Source of the DNA: Macrotis lagotis
Taxonomy: Eukaryota; Chordata; Mammalia; Peramelemorphia; Peramelidae
Direction: 5' to 3'
Length of the DNA: 64,000 bases
Assembly: GCF_037893015.1 (NCBI RefSeq)
Contig: NC_133658.1
Span: forward strand, 173,123,579-173,187,578
The notes below the pieces were generated by a model. The model was not told where the DNA came from. It did no database searches and saw only the letters and a list, made by a program, of their open reading frames with translations. Positions 45,301-56,404 of this stretch are shown here, piece by piece; within the stretch, counting starts at the first letter, position 1; each line of letters opens with the position of its first letter. A program made the position numbers and the translations under genes.

Positions 45301-46136
45301 TTGTCTCTCTCTCGTGTCTCTCTTGTGTCTCTCTCTCATGTCTCTCTTGTGTCTCGTGTTTCTCTCATGTCTCTCTCTCGTCTCTCTCTCGTCTCTCTCT
45401 TTTCTCTCTCGTTTCTCTCTCTCTCTTGTCTCTCTCGTCTCTCTCTCTTGTCTCTCTCGTGTCTCTCTCTCACATGTCTCTCTCATGTCTCTCTCTCGTG
45501 TCTCTCTCTTGTCTCTCTCTTGTCTCTCTCTCTTGTCTCTCTCTCACATCCCTCTCTCGTGTCTCTCTCTTGTGTCTCTCTCATGTATGTCTCTCGTGTC
45601 TCTCTCTCTTGTCTCTCTCTCTCTCATCTCTCTCTCGTGTCTCTCTCTCTTGTGTCTCTCTCATGTATCTCTCTCGTGTCTCTCTCATGTCTCTCTCTCA
45701 TGTCTCTCTCGTGTCTCTCATCTCTCGTCTCTCTCCTCTCTCTTGTTTCTCTCTCTCTCGTGTCTCTCTCTCTCGTGTCTCTCTCTCTTGTCTCTCTCTC
45801 TCATCTCTCTCTCGTGTCTCTCTCTCTTGTGTCTCTCTCATGTATCTCTCTCGTGTCTCTCTCTCATGTCTCTCTCTCATGTCTCTCTCGTGTCTCTCAT
45901 CTCTCGTCTCTCTCCTCTCTCTTGTTTCTCTCTCTCGTGTCTCTCTCTCTCATGTCTCTCTCTCTTGTCTCTCTCTCTCATCTCTCTCTCGTGTCTCTCT
46001 CTCTTGTGTCTCTCTCATGTATCTCTCTCGTGTCTCTCTCTCGTGTCTCTCTCTCATGTCTCTCTCGTGTCTCTCATCTCTCGTCTCTCTCCTCTCTCTT
46101 GTTTCTCTCTCTCTCATGTCTCTCTCATGTCTCTCT
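39389..46136 (+). repeat. 6.75-kb CT-rich satellite with CpG-type variants
   Basis: The plus strand is an unbroken series of short units of the form CTCTCTC + (CG, TG or CA) + T or TGT + CTCTC. Most are 10-20 bp long, with rarer markers such as 'tgtccctctcttgtg', 'catgtatctctc' and 'catctctcgtctctctcctctctcttg'. The last marker occurs about 13 times, often at 170-190-bp steps (for example 42318, 42498, 42668 and 45718, 45898, 46077). Blocks are duplicated at 3.40 kb. Because the units contain no TAA, TAG or TGA on the plus strand, all three plus frames stay open for about 2,000 codons; the resulting Ser/Leu-only strings are not proteins. Confidence 0.97.
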
Positions 46137-46800
46137 TCCAGGATTACATGCTGATTTAATCACTGAAACCTCAAGGTTTCTGTTTAACCTCAAGGAAATT
46201 ATATAGTTTGAGTAAGCAGGGCATGTAATAATATTGAAAATATACACCAATAGTAAGCATCCCCATCACCTAAGACCAAGGCAAATTACCATATCTTATT
46301 AAATACACCAATGATAGCAAGGGATATTGTTAGTCCAATCTCTCTGAGCCCTGCAGCCTAACCTGGTCACAAATTCCATCCAGAAATAGAGATGTTTGTC
46401 ATTCACCATTATGACAGTGAATTTTCAGGATTAGTCATTCAAAGCTGCTGTCCAGGAATTTTGACTTGATCTGTTTTCATGAAGAGGTATGGTCTACCCA
46501 GGGTCAAGGAGTCTTCATACAAAGGAAGAAAGAAATAGAGAATCTACTTGATTAAGAGGGGAAAAAAAGAAGAGGATATACTTAAATAAACAGATCAAAG
46601 CAAAAAAGAAAAAGAAAATAAGCAAAATTCCACAGAGAAGACATCAGTAGGAACAATGAAAACTCTCCAGTAGCAGAGCAATATGACTACATCCTCCAAC
46701 AGGAGGGTAATAAAAATCTTAAAAGTCTCTTAAAACCTAGGAACGATGCTACTAGTATGACTCTGCAAGGGAAAACTATACGCAAAGCACCTTTTAAAAG
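46137..46800. other. Unassigned sequence downstream of the satellite
   Basis: Begins 'ccaggattacatgctgattt'. It could be the other flank of the LTR insertion or internal sequence of an element, but I find no primer site, no LTR end and no frame that decides it. Confidence 0.35.
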
Positions 46801-46802
46801 TT

Positions 46803-47560
46803 TACCGCATTTCCCCATTTATAAGACCCTCCCATGTATAAGATGCACCATAATTTGGGGGCCTGAAATTTGAAAAAAAAATGTATTACATAAAGTTATT
46901 GAATTCAAGTTCTATTCATCATGAAACTTAAGGACCTTGTGTTCATAGCTCCTGGTGCATGTCCACATGCTTAGTCCATTTTGTTTCATGAACCCGAAGC
47001 ACCAATTATGTCCTTTGAAATCAGTCACTTGTTTTTCTTCAGCAATTCTTTTAGCCTCCTGCTGAACTATCTTTGTAGACAGAGGCCCTTTGCTCTTCAA
47101 TCCATCTCTTCCATCCCCCCCTCTAACTCAGGCCATTTGGCGGACTTGCCTCTCATGGTCTTCTTTGCCATGTGGTTTCAGGAGAGTTTCTTTTTTCCAT
47201 AGCCAAGCTCAGATTGTTTTCTCAGTTGGAGGAGGACCAAACTGAAATTCAGCAGTGTGATTTCCAACTTTTGCAAACTGGATCACTTTGAACTTGAATT
47301 CAGCACTGGATGAAAATCTTTTCTGAGCCATTTCTAAGCAGAACAAAGCAAAATATAACCTTATATACTGGTAACAAATGTGAAACAATGAGTGAAAAGA
47401 CAACAAATACAAAAAAGCAGGAAATGCAAGTAAAAAAATATACAACCACTGTATAGGACGCTCCCAGTTTTTAGACTGAAAATTTTTCAAAAAAGGTTGT
47501 GAATATTCATGGAGAAATATGATAATTAGCATTATTGATATTTGTTCCAGCATTTAAGTC
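46803..47560 (-). mobile_element. Decayed pogo/POGK-type DNA transposon
   Basis: The left end carries the terminal motif 'ttataagaccctcccatgtataagatgcacc'. On the minus strand two transposase pieces survive. The first is an N-terminal helix-turn-helix start (MAQKRFSSSAEFKFKVIQFA, from about 47332). The second is a CENP-B-type domain (GPLSTKIVQQEAKRIAEEK, then DFKGHNWCFGFMKQNGLSM, about 46950-47090). This pairing is known from pogo-superfamily transposases related to host POGK. Stops and frameshifts lie between the pieces and the DDE catalytic domain is absent, so it is dead. Confidence 0.75.
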
Positions 47561-49878
47561 TACTATCAATAAAAAAATAATGCAAGCCCTGTTTGTAGCA
47601 TTTGTCTATTTTGAAGGTATAATGTGCTCCGGCACAGTCCTGTTTTAGCCATGTTACTTTCACATACTTTTCCGTTTCCTTTCATGTTACTTCCACATAC
47701 CTTTTTTCCTCCTTCAAAGTCTCTTCTCATAGCGATTAGTGAGTGCCTTAGACCTGATCTCTGACAAATTACTTTTAGAAGTCACTTTCCAATAAATATA
47801 TCCTTTGCTGTCCATTCTTCTAGGGGATATAGTATAGAGTAAGATACATATCTGCATCAAAAGTCTTTTGAGGACATGAGGTTCTCACATAGGAAGATAT
47901 TTTTCCTCCATTTTCATTTAAAGCCATTCCACAAAACAAAACAAACAAAAGCCTGTGCACAAACAGATCTTCAAAAGAAGAAGAAAACAACTATTTACTT
48001 GCAGGAATGTCCTATAAGTTTTATTTCAAAGAGTAATCCTTTCCGAATGGAAGAGAGACAACTTTGAGAAGCCTGTGACAGATGTGCATTAAAAGTTTTG
48101 ATTTTATAGAAAAAAGGACAAAAAACTATATCACTTGTTACAAACTCTAAGACTTAGCTACCCAGACTTGAGAAAAATCTAGGCAATTATACTCTTAGAT
48201 TGGACTCTTACAATACTTGTCACCCATCAACCCAATACAAGGTATCATCTACTCATTTGGAGGTCCTATATGTATTGCAGTTACAGTGCCTTTGACTAGT
48301 AATTAAATCTCTTTGTACTTTGCAAACTCAAACAAGAAGTAATAAATTTGGTATAGGTTTATTATGCTACTCAGATGGGTACCCTGTGGTCCTATCTGAT
48401 ATTGTGTTCATAATTTGCAATATTAATCTATTCCCAGTAGCCAAAAATAGTGTAATAGAGCTCATTTTTTAAAAAACTCTTATTTTTATAAAAGCCTTTC
48501 AATATTTCCCTAGCAAGCTGGACCTTGTCTATTTACTTGTAAGTGTCTGTTTATAGATTATAAACTACTCATTAAGAGATTGTGTGACAGTGGTGGTTTG
48601 GGGATAAAGGCTACGTGTAAGGCAGGTAGAAAGACGACTAAAATGAAAATGGGAGTTTTACCAATTGAAAATCAGTCAGAAACAAGGCAGCAGATCTTTG
48701 AAATGATAATACAAGTCAATAAACTAGTCAGTAGTCTCAATTTTCAAATAATTTGTTTACACACAGTTATTTAGTAAAAATGCAGTGCCTCAATAGGCCA
48801 AAATGAAATTGAATTTGGCCTTGGGGGTATAGGAACATTATTGAAGACTGTCTGTTGTAATGAAGAACACTTAAGACATTGCTATTCTATTCACAGATGC
48901 TGAGCAATATTGCTATTCAGCTAGTGTGCCAAAAGCAACCTTATTATTATTCAGGAGACACTTTCTCATTTGAAGAAGTTGAGGAAATCAATATGCTGTC
49001 GTGACTGATATATTCCATGGCTCAAGGTGCAATAGAGAATGAGTTTCCTTCCCAAATCCAAAGATAAAAATCCAAATCCCTGGCTATGCTTGCAAGAGTG
49101 GATGCAGAGAAATCCATACTACTGGGACCTATATTTTCACTGGGAGTCAGAAGATTAAGGGTCACTTCCAGGAATTGGAGGAAGATCCAAAAGCTTGAAT
49201 ATGGGTATTGGAACCTTGGGAGAATATCCAAAATAAGCAGAACTTCATAAGATTTGTCTATCACTTGATACAAGTTTGTTTTTTTCCTTATCAGTGTTGC
49301 CTTTCAATCAGAGTATCACAGTTCAGAAATACATTTTATTCATGACTTTGAAATAACCTGCAAACAAGATCTGTAAACATAAAAAGGAAAGTATACAATA
49401 ATACACATACACTCTAAAAAACTACATCTGCCTGATTTTTCTTTGTAGTAGTAGGTATAAGGAATATAAGGAATATCATGGGGTATTGCTTTGCCTTTTG
49501 CTTTTGTCATAATCAAATCAAAATCAATCAAATAGTTACTGAGTTACTATTTTATGAAGGTACCACTATGAAAATAGGTACCCCTCTTGCCACCTTCCCT
49601 GATTTGACATTAAACCCAATTCAAAATATATTTGTTGAACACCAACTAGGTATCTAACCCAACACCGTACTAGAACCAGAGTGGGTACAACATAAGTATA
49701 AGACAAGATATGACTTCTGAAACTTCTGCAAGACCAGGGGGCCTCCTAACCCACTATTTAAGTTAGCATATGAAAAATCTCAAAAAGGAGCATTCCAGAA
49801 AATGAGTGCCATAGGAGGAAGTTGGAAGGAGGGAAGATGATCATGGTGAGCACTGCAATAATGAGAAAATTTTCCTTT
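47561..49878. other. Single-copy sequence, no gene found
   Basis: No coding region is supported. I recognise no SINE or LINE over about 2.3 kb, which is unusual for this window. Short frames (for example at 48580 or 49022) have no family resemblance. Confidence 0.4.
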
Positions 49879-50199
49879 TTAAAAAAAAATTATTTATTTA
49901 AGAAAATGAGGTAAAGTGACTTGTTCAAGGTCACACAGCTAGGCAATTATTTTTATTGATTAATAATTTATTTTCATCCATATACACATGCATATTTTTA
50001 AGTTACAAAATTTCCTTCCACCCTCTACCTACCCCTCTACCCCACCCAGTGGCAAACAGTCAGGTTAGCATTATACATACATATTTTGATAAACATGTTT
50101 ATAAATTAATTATTTTGGGTATGAGGAATTAGGATTAAGGGAAAGAAATAACATAAGAATAATTTTTATAAAGTGTTCGTAGATTTGGAAGGATTGTTG

Positions 50200-50256
<57 letters not shown>

Positions 50257-52475
50257 GTTTTGTTTTTCTTCCTCTGGATGGGAATAATATAGTCCATAGC
50301 CAGACAAATACAATTGTCCTAGCTCTCTGGATTGCTGAGAGGAGCTGCTTGCATCATGGTTGTTCGTCTCAGTGTTGTTGTTGATGTGTACATTGTTCCC
50401 TTGATTCTACTCCCTTCACTCAGAATCAATTGCTATAAGTCATTCCATGCTTTTCTAGAGGCTGACCATTTGATTTCTTATATAACAATAGTATTCCATA
50501 TTATTTATGTACCATAACTTGTTAGCCATTCCACAATTTATGGGCATCCCCTCAATTCCTAATTCTTTGCCACTACAAAAAGAGCTGCTATGAATGTTTT
50601 GGAACAAGTGGGACTTTTCATGTTTTTTTGTGATTTCTTCTGGATATAGACCTAAAATTTGAATTGCTGGACCAAAGGGTATGAACAGTTTTATTGCTTT
50701 TTGATCATAGTTCCATATTACTCCAAAAAGGTTGAATCTGTTCACAACTCCACCAACAATGTATCATTGTCTCAATCCTCCCACAATCTCTCCAAGCATT
50801 GATCGTTTTCCTTTTTACTCATCTTGGCCAATCTAGTAGGCATGAGATGATACCTCATTGTTGTTTTAATTTGCATTTATCTAATCAGTAGTGATTTGGA
50901 GCATTTTTATATGATTATATACAGATTTAATTTCTTCATTTGAAAACTGTTCATATCCTTTGACCATTTATCAATTGGGGAATGGCATGTGATCTTATAA
51001 ATTTGATGCAATTCTCTATACATTTTAGAAATGAAACCTTTATCAAAACTCCTAGTTTTGAAGATTGTTTTCCAGCTTTCTGCTTTCCTTCTAATTTTGG
51101 CAGCATTGATTTTATTAGTGCAAAACATTTTTAATTTAATATAGCCAAAATCATTCATTTTGCAGTTTATAATGTACTCTAATTCTTGTTTGGTCATAAA
51201 TTTATTCCCTTTCCATAGATCTGATAGAGTATTTTTGGTCTATTAATTTATCTATGGAATCTATGGTATTTATGTCTAAATCCTGCACGTATTTTGACCA
51301 TATTTTGATATAGAGTGTGAGGTGTAGATCTATGCCTAGTTTTTGCTATACTATTTTCCAGTTTTCCCAACAATTTTTGTTGAATAGTGAGTTCTTATCC
51401 CAGAAGCTGATTTCTTTGGGTTTGTCAAATGGTAGAATGCTGTAGTCATTTACTGCAATTTCTTTTGAACCTATCCTAATCTACTGATCCATTATTCTAT
51501 TTCTTAACCAGTACCAGGCAGTTTTGATGACTGCTGCTTTATAGTATGGTTTTAGATCTGGTAGGGCTAGGCCACCTACTTTTCCATTTTTTTCCATCAG
51601 TTCCCTTGTTATTCTTGCCATTTTGTTGCTCCAGATGAATTTTGTTCCTATTTTTTCTAGCTCATTAAAATAGTTATTTGGTAGTTTGATTAATATGGCA
51701 CTGAAAAAGTACTTTAATTTGGGTAGAATTGTCATTTTTATTATATTAGCTTAACATAACCATGAGCATTTGACATTTTCCCAAATATTTAGATCTGATT
51801 TCATTTGGGTGAGGAGTGCTTTATAATTGTGCTCATACAGTTTCTGGGTTTGTCTTGGGAGGTAGATTCCCAAGAATTTAATATTATCTATAGGTATTTT
51901 AAATGGAATTCTCTTTCTATCTCTTACTCTTGGGCAAATGCTGATGATTTATGTGAGTTTATTTTATATCCTGCTACTTTGCTGAATTTGTTAATTACTT
52001 CAAGTACTTTTTCGATAATTTTCTCAAGTTCTCTATGTATACCACCATATTGTCTGCAAAGAGTGAAAGTTTTGCTTCCTCATTTCCAATTCTGCTTCCT
52101 TCAATTTCTTTTTTCTTCTTATTGCTACTGCTAGCATTTTTAATACTATATTTAATAGTGATAGTGATAGTGGGCATCCTTGTTGCACCCATGATTTTAC
52201 TGGAAATGCTCTGAGTTTACTCCCATTACATATAATATTTGTTGATAGTTTTAGAGAGATACTATCTATTATTTTAAGGAAAACTCCATTTATTCCTAAA
52301 CTTTCTAGTGTTTTTTAATGGGAAAGGATGTGGTGTTTTATCAAAGGGTTTTTCAGCATCGGTTGAAATAATCAAATGATTTCTCTTGGTTTTGCTACAG
52401 GTAGGTAATTATTAAGTGTCTTGAACTCAGATCCTCTTGCTCCATCCACTGTATCACCTAGCTGCCTCAATGGGA
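49879..52475 (-). repeat. WSINE1 split by an L1
   Basis: The 3' part of a reversed WSINE1 ('gaggtaaagtgacttgttcaaggtcacacagc') ends at about 49939. Its 5' part ('aattattaagtgtcttgaactcagatcc...tccactgtatcacctagctgcc') resumes at about 52402. Between them lies the L1 at 49952-52401. Confidence 0.85.
49952..52401 (-). mobile_element. L1 LINE, 5'-truncated, with ORF2 reverse-transcriptase remnants
   Basis: Minus-strand frames show ORF2 in order. A polymerase palm remnant KLSLFADNMVVYIENL (about 52000-52100; FADD in active L1s, here FADN) comes first. Then come [16 protein letters not shown] and [20 protein letters not shown] (51481-51735), SWKTIFKTRSFDKGFISKMY (50907-51197), and the C-terminal stretch with WNYDQKAIKLFIPFGPAIQI (50455-50745). 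The frames are separated by stops and frameshifts, so it is inactive. The near-identical 12-bp words 'taggcaattatt' (49940-49951) and 'taggtaattatt' (52402-52413) are its target duplication. A TG microsatellite at 50201-50255 lies in its 3' UTR. Confidence 0.93.
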
Positions 52476-52993
52476 AATTTTTCAACAGAGAGTGAAACTT
52501 GAACTGGACCCAAAGATTATGTCATACAGATAAGAATATGTTTGATATTAACATAAAATTTAAGACAAAAAGAGATTGATCAATTAACATTTGTTAAATG
52601 ACTACCACGTGTTTGGCATTGTCCTAGGTGTTAAGGATTCAAAAGGGAAAATGAAACATTCCTTGCCTGCAAGGGGTTCTCATTTTAGAAAGGAGACATC
52701 TTGTACATATATAATTGATTGTTGTTCTTTGTGCTCAAACAGGGCCAAAATGCTATCATTCTGTTGGGATCAAGGTACAGTGATTCAGACTGGCTGATCA
52801 ACCAATGTGAACTCAGAAGATTCTACTTTTAAGCTACTGAAATTCTACCTTGCTCCTAAAGTACAACACTTTTTTTGATGCAAACACACCATGATGGACA
52901 TTTCTGTGCCAGTGTCTCCTCTGTCTCACAATCAATTCCAAACTTTTCAGAGAATATCTACATATATGCATTCATACAAACATATTCACACAA

Positions 52994-53042
<49 letters not shown>

Positions 53043-53730
53043 ACAAGGTAATTTTGCCAGGAGGAAAGCACTGACACCTAGGAAGGGAGTGGGGTAGAAA
53101 TCAGTGAAGGCTTCAAGTAGGTGATATTAAAGTATTTTGAAGAAACCTAGAAATTCTAAAAGGTAGAAGAGGGAAAAAATGCATTCCAATCATTGGGGAA
53201 ATACAGTGAAAAGGAATGAAAATGAGATGGAATATCACAGATAAGTAATAGTAAACAGTCCACTTTGATTGAATCATTGAGTTTCTGAAGAAGAATGAAT
53301 GATAAGGCTGGAAATCTGAAAAGATAGGTTAGGGCTAAGTTGCAAAGGTCTTTAAACACTAAGCCAAGGAATTTATACTTGATCCTAGAAGTCATAGAAT
53401 AATTGGAGATATTGATAAATTGAAGTGACTTAGAAAAGCTGGACTTTGGTGAAATCATTTTGGTAGACATGTGGAGATGGATTGAAGAAAGGTAGCACTT
53501 GAAGGAGAAAGAGCTACTATTTCCTGAGGGAGAAAGAAGCTATTACACATATCAGAGATGTGATGAGAGCTTAAACAAGGGTGTTATAGCTCAGTGGCTA
53601 GGATTAATTGAATACATGCAAGATATGATGTGAATGTAAAAAAGAAAAGACATGATAGTTGTTTGGATATGTAGTACATGAGAGCCTGGGGAGTCAAGGA
53701 TGACTGGTGTATCATCCATTGATCTTGGAA
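52476..53730. other. Unassigned, with a CA microsatellite
   Basis: (CA)n of about 20 units at 52998-53038. 'aatgactaccacgtgtttggcattgtcctaggtgttaagg' near 52597 resembles an old LINE/SINE end. No gene is present. Confidence 0.45.
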
Positions 53731-53734
53731 TTAT

Positions 53735-53850
53735 GAAGCTGTAAGGGACCATAAAGACCTTTAAATCTGACCTCATTTTACAGATGAGGAAACTGAAGCC
53801 CAGAGAGGTAAAGTGATTGTCTAGGGTCACATAGCTAGGAGTACATTTTT
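53735..53850 (-). repeat. MIR-type SINE fragment
   Basis: 'gacctcattttacagatgaggaaactgaagcccagagaggtaaagtgattgtctagggtcacatagc' is the reversed MIR core. Confidence 0.75.
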
Positions 53851-53859
53851 GAAGAGGGA

Positions 53860-54200
53860 CAGAGTGAAAGGACAAAGAAAATATAGTATATGGTAGTGGG
53901 GAGGTATGGATGAAAAGAGTTGCAATCAGCAACAGCAATGGTGTAAAAATATGGAAGTAGCTTTTGTGATGGACTTATCATAAAGAATGTGATCCACCGG
54001 AGACAGAGCTGGTGGTGTCAGTACACAGACTGAAGCACATTTTTTTTCTCTTTCTTTTACTTTATTTCTCATGAGGGTCTATATTTTGGGAGGGGGAGAA
54101 GGTATTATGTTTACTCTTAAACAAGAATATTTTTGTAATGTATAAAAAGAATCACTTGTTCAAAAAAATTTTTAAAATAACTATAAAAAAAGAAAGAGAG
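53860..54200 (+). repeat. Composite retroelement, plus-strand copy
   Basis: The same family as the trio at 24190-26965, here in sense orientation and without the extra SINEs: 'agtagcttttgtgatggacttatcataaagaatgtgatccacc', 'gacagagctggtggtgtcag', 'tgtttactcttaaacaagaatatttttgtaatgtataaa', then an A-rich end near 54190. The end suggests a 3' end, hence the strand call. Confidence 0.65.
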
Positions 54201-54271
54201 TTGGAAATATAAGAAGGCTTGGGATTAAGGAGCCATAGAAAGGATTGATTTTTGTCAAGAAGAAGAACCAC

Positions 54272-56030
54272 CAGTGGAGCCAAGATGGCTGAATTAAGGC
54301 AGAAATCCCAAGAAGCTATATTCCAAAATACTCCAGATACCTTAAAATTATGACTCAAACCAAATTGTAGAGAGGCAAAACCCAAAGACCAACCCAATGT
54401 AACAATTATCCAGTCCAAGATAACTTGGAAGAGCTATGGGACAGCTCTTCTGGGGCCAGAAGGGAGCAGCAGCACAGCCAGGGTCAGGCCAAGCTAGAAT
54501 AAATGAACTCCAACCTTCCAGTAACAGCCTATGGGGTGCCTGGTCTTATGGCAGTGGAAGTGGTTTCCAGACCTCCCAACCCAAGGATCACCAATTATAA
54601 TGGGAAGATCAGTAATCAAACTCTGCCAGAGAAAGTAAAGAGCCCAGGCCAGTCCAGGAAATGGGAGCAGACCTGTGGAGCCATCAGTAGCTGCTCCCAG
54701 AGAACTCAGCCCCAGAAGGTAAGGGGGTGGTGGGAGACTGTCAGGGTCTCTCCACTATCCCTGGGATGGAACTCTTGTGCTTTGTCCTGGTTGCAGCCTG
54801 GGACCCTCTATTGCTATAGCAGAGCAGGAACCCTCCTCAGAGCTCCAGGGCAGAGGGGAGTGCTTATGGTCCTCCACAGACAAGATCACAGGTCAGGAGA
54901 ACAGTCAGAGCCTCTCATATGACATTGAAGGAACTGAGGTTCTTGTGAGGGTATCCAAATAACAATCAAAAGCTTGGGAAGCACCTCAAAACCAGGGTAT
55001 AGGCTGAGGAAATGAGTAATAGAAATAGTATGATTAATAGCAATAGAAAAAAAAAGAATCTAATCATAGATAATTACTTTGATCACATAGAAGATCAAAA
55101 CACAAACTCAGAAGATAACAAAGTCAAAACTTTTTTATCCAAAGCCTCCAAGAAAAATAGGAATTGATCTCAGGCTATGGCAGAGCTCAAAAAAGATTTG
55201 TAAAATCAAGTAAGTGAGGTAGAGGAAAAATCAGGAAGAGAAATGAGAGCAATGCAGGAAAATCATGAAAACCAAATCAGAAGCTTAGTCAAGGAGACAA
55301 AAATACTGAAAAAAACATGTTAAAAACTAGTTTAGGTCAAATGGAAAAAGCAGCTCAAAAGCAAATGAGAAGAATGCCTTAAAAAGCAGACCTGGACAGA
55401 TGAAAAAGATGATGCAAAAGCTCTCTGAAGAAAGCAACTCCTCCAAATGTAGAACTGGAGCTGAGGGAAGTTGATAATTTTGTGAGGAACCAAGAAACAA
55501 TAAAACAAAATCAAAATAATGACTAGAAGAAAATGTGAAATATCTCATTGGAGAAACAACTGATTTAGAAAATAGATCCAGAAGAGATAATTTTAAAATT
55601 ATTGGGCTACCTGAACTTCATGTCCTAGAAAAGAACCTTGACTTCATTTTTAAAAAATTGCTATAGGAAAATTGCCCTGATATCTTAGAAGCAGAGGATA
55701 AAATAGAAATTGAGGGAATCTACCAATCACCTCCTGAAAGAGATCCCCAAAAGATAACTCCTAAGAATATTATAGCCATATTCCAGAACTCTCAAGTCAA
55801 AGAGAAAATATTACAAGCAGTCAGAAAGAAACATTTCAAATTTCCTGGCACTGCAGTCAGGATTTCAAAAGATTTAACATCATCTTCATTTGTTGGTTTT
55901 GGAATATGATATTCCAGAAGGCAAAAGAACTTAGAATGCAACTGAGAATCAACTACCCAGGAAAATTGAGCATCCTCTTTCAAGGGAAAAAAATGGACTG
56001 TGTTTAACTAAATTTATTCAACTTTTATAA
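54272..56030 (+). mobile_element. L1 LINE, 5' UTR and ORF1, lacking ORF2
   Basis: 'gtggagccaagatggctgaa' at about 54276 is the conserved L1 5' end. A 5' UTR of about 0.7 kb follows. ORF1 starts near 55011 (MSNRNSMINSNRKKKNLI, then DNYFDHIEDQNTNSEDNKV) and has a Glu/Lys/Gln-rich coiled-coil region. The motif 'aattttaaaattattgggctacctgaa' near 55590 (NFKIIGLPE, the start of the RNA-binding region) and 'caactacccaggaaaattgagcatcctctttcaaggg' near 55955 follow. Several in-frame stops interrupt it. Sequence similarity ends just after ORF1, so this copy kept its 5' end and lost ORF2 and the 3' UTR, or it is a HAL1-like form. Confidence 0.8.
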
Positions 56031-56400
56031 CAATGAAGGGAGCATGGGATTATGAATCTATCCTTTTTTCAACTTTTATGATCTAAAATAAATGTACAAA
56101 ATTGTAATTTGTAAAAAATTCTATCTCTGTCTCTATCTCCCTGATGTGATTTTGTCTATAAGAGGTCTTATTGATAACCTAATCTTGTACAATTTGTTAT
56201 TTTTCTCTGAGACTTAAACCTGGATTTAAGCATAATAATACTTATATTTTTTAACCTCTATAATTTCTACATTGTGGTAGATCAAGTTCAGGAGCAGTTT
56301 TTCTATCACTTTAACTCAAAAAAGTATATATTTCTCACATAACACTGGAAAGATATCTCACTCACTACAAAGTTATAAAATAACAATTAAGTCCACAAAG
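56031..56400. other. Unassigned A/T-rich sequence
   Basis: No gene or element recognised. Confidence 0.4.
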
Positions 56401-56404
56401 TAAA

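Noticed and set aside
39441-45880. Arg/Glu-rich minus-strand frames
   Set aside because: The complement of the same satellite; their lengths depend only on where CATGA-type words fall.
39389-46136. CRISPR-like array
   Set aside because: Short repeated units without unique spacers, in a vertebrate genome; it is a simple satellite.
39345-46206. Giant open frames (2269, 2244 and 1989 codons) encoding Ser/Leu-rich 'proteins'
   Set aside because: They arise because the CT-rich repeat has no stop triplets on the plus strand. All three frames are open, the composition is purely repetitive, and no domain, signal peptide or start context is present.
46137-46800. Internal region of the ERV2 element behind the satellite
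   Set aside because: No primer site, gag-like start or LTR end could be found, so it is left unassigned.
46912-47100. A domesticated POGK-like host gene
   Set aside because: Only the DNA-binding part survives, with stops between the pieces, no DDE domain, and a transposon end next to it.
54503-54922. 139-codon frame as a host gene
   Set aside because: It lies in the 5' UTR of the L1 at 54272-56030.
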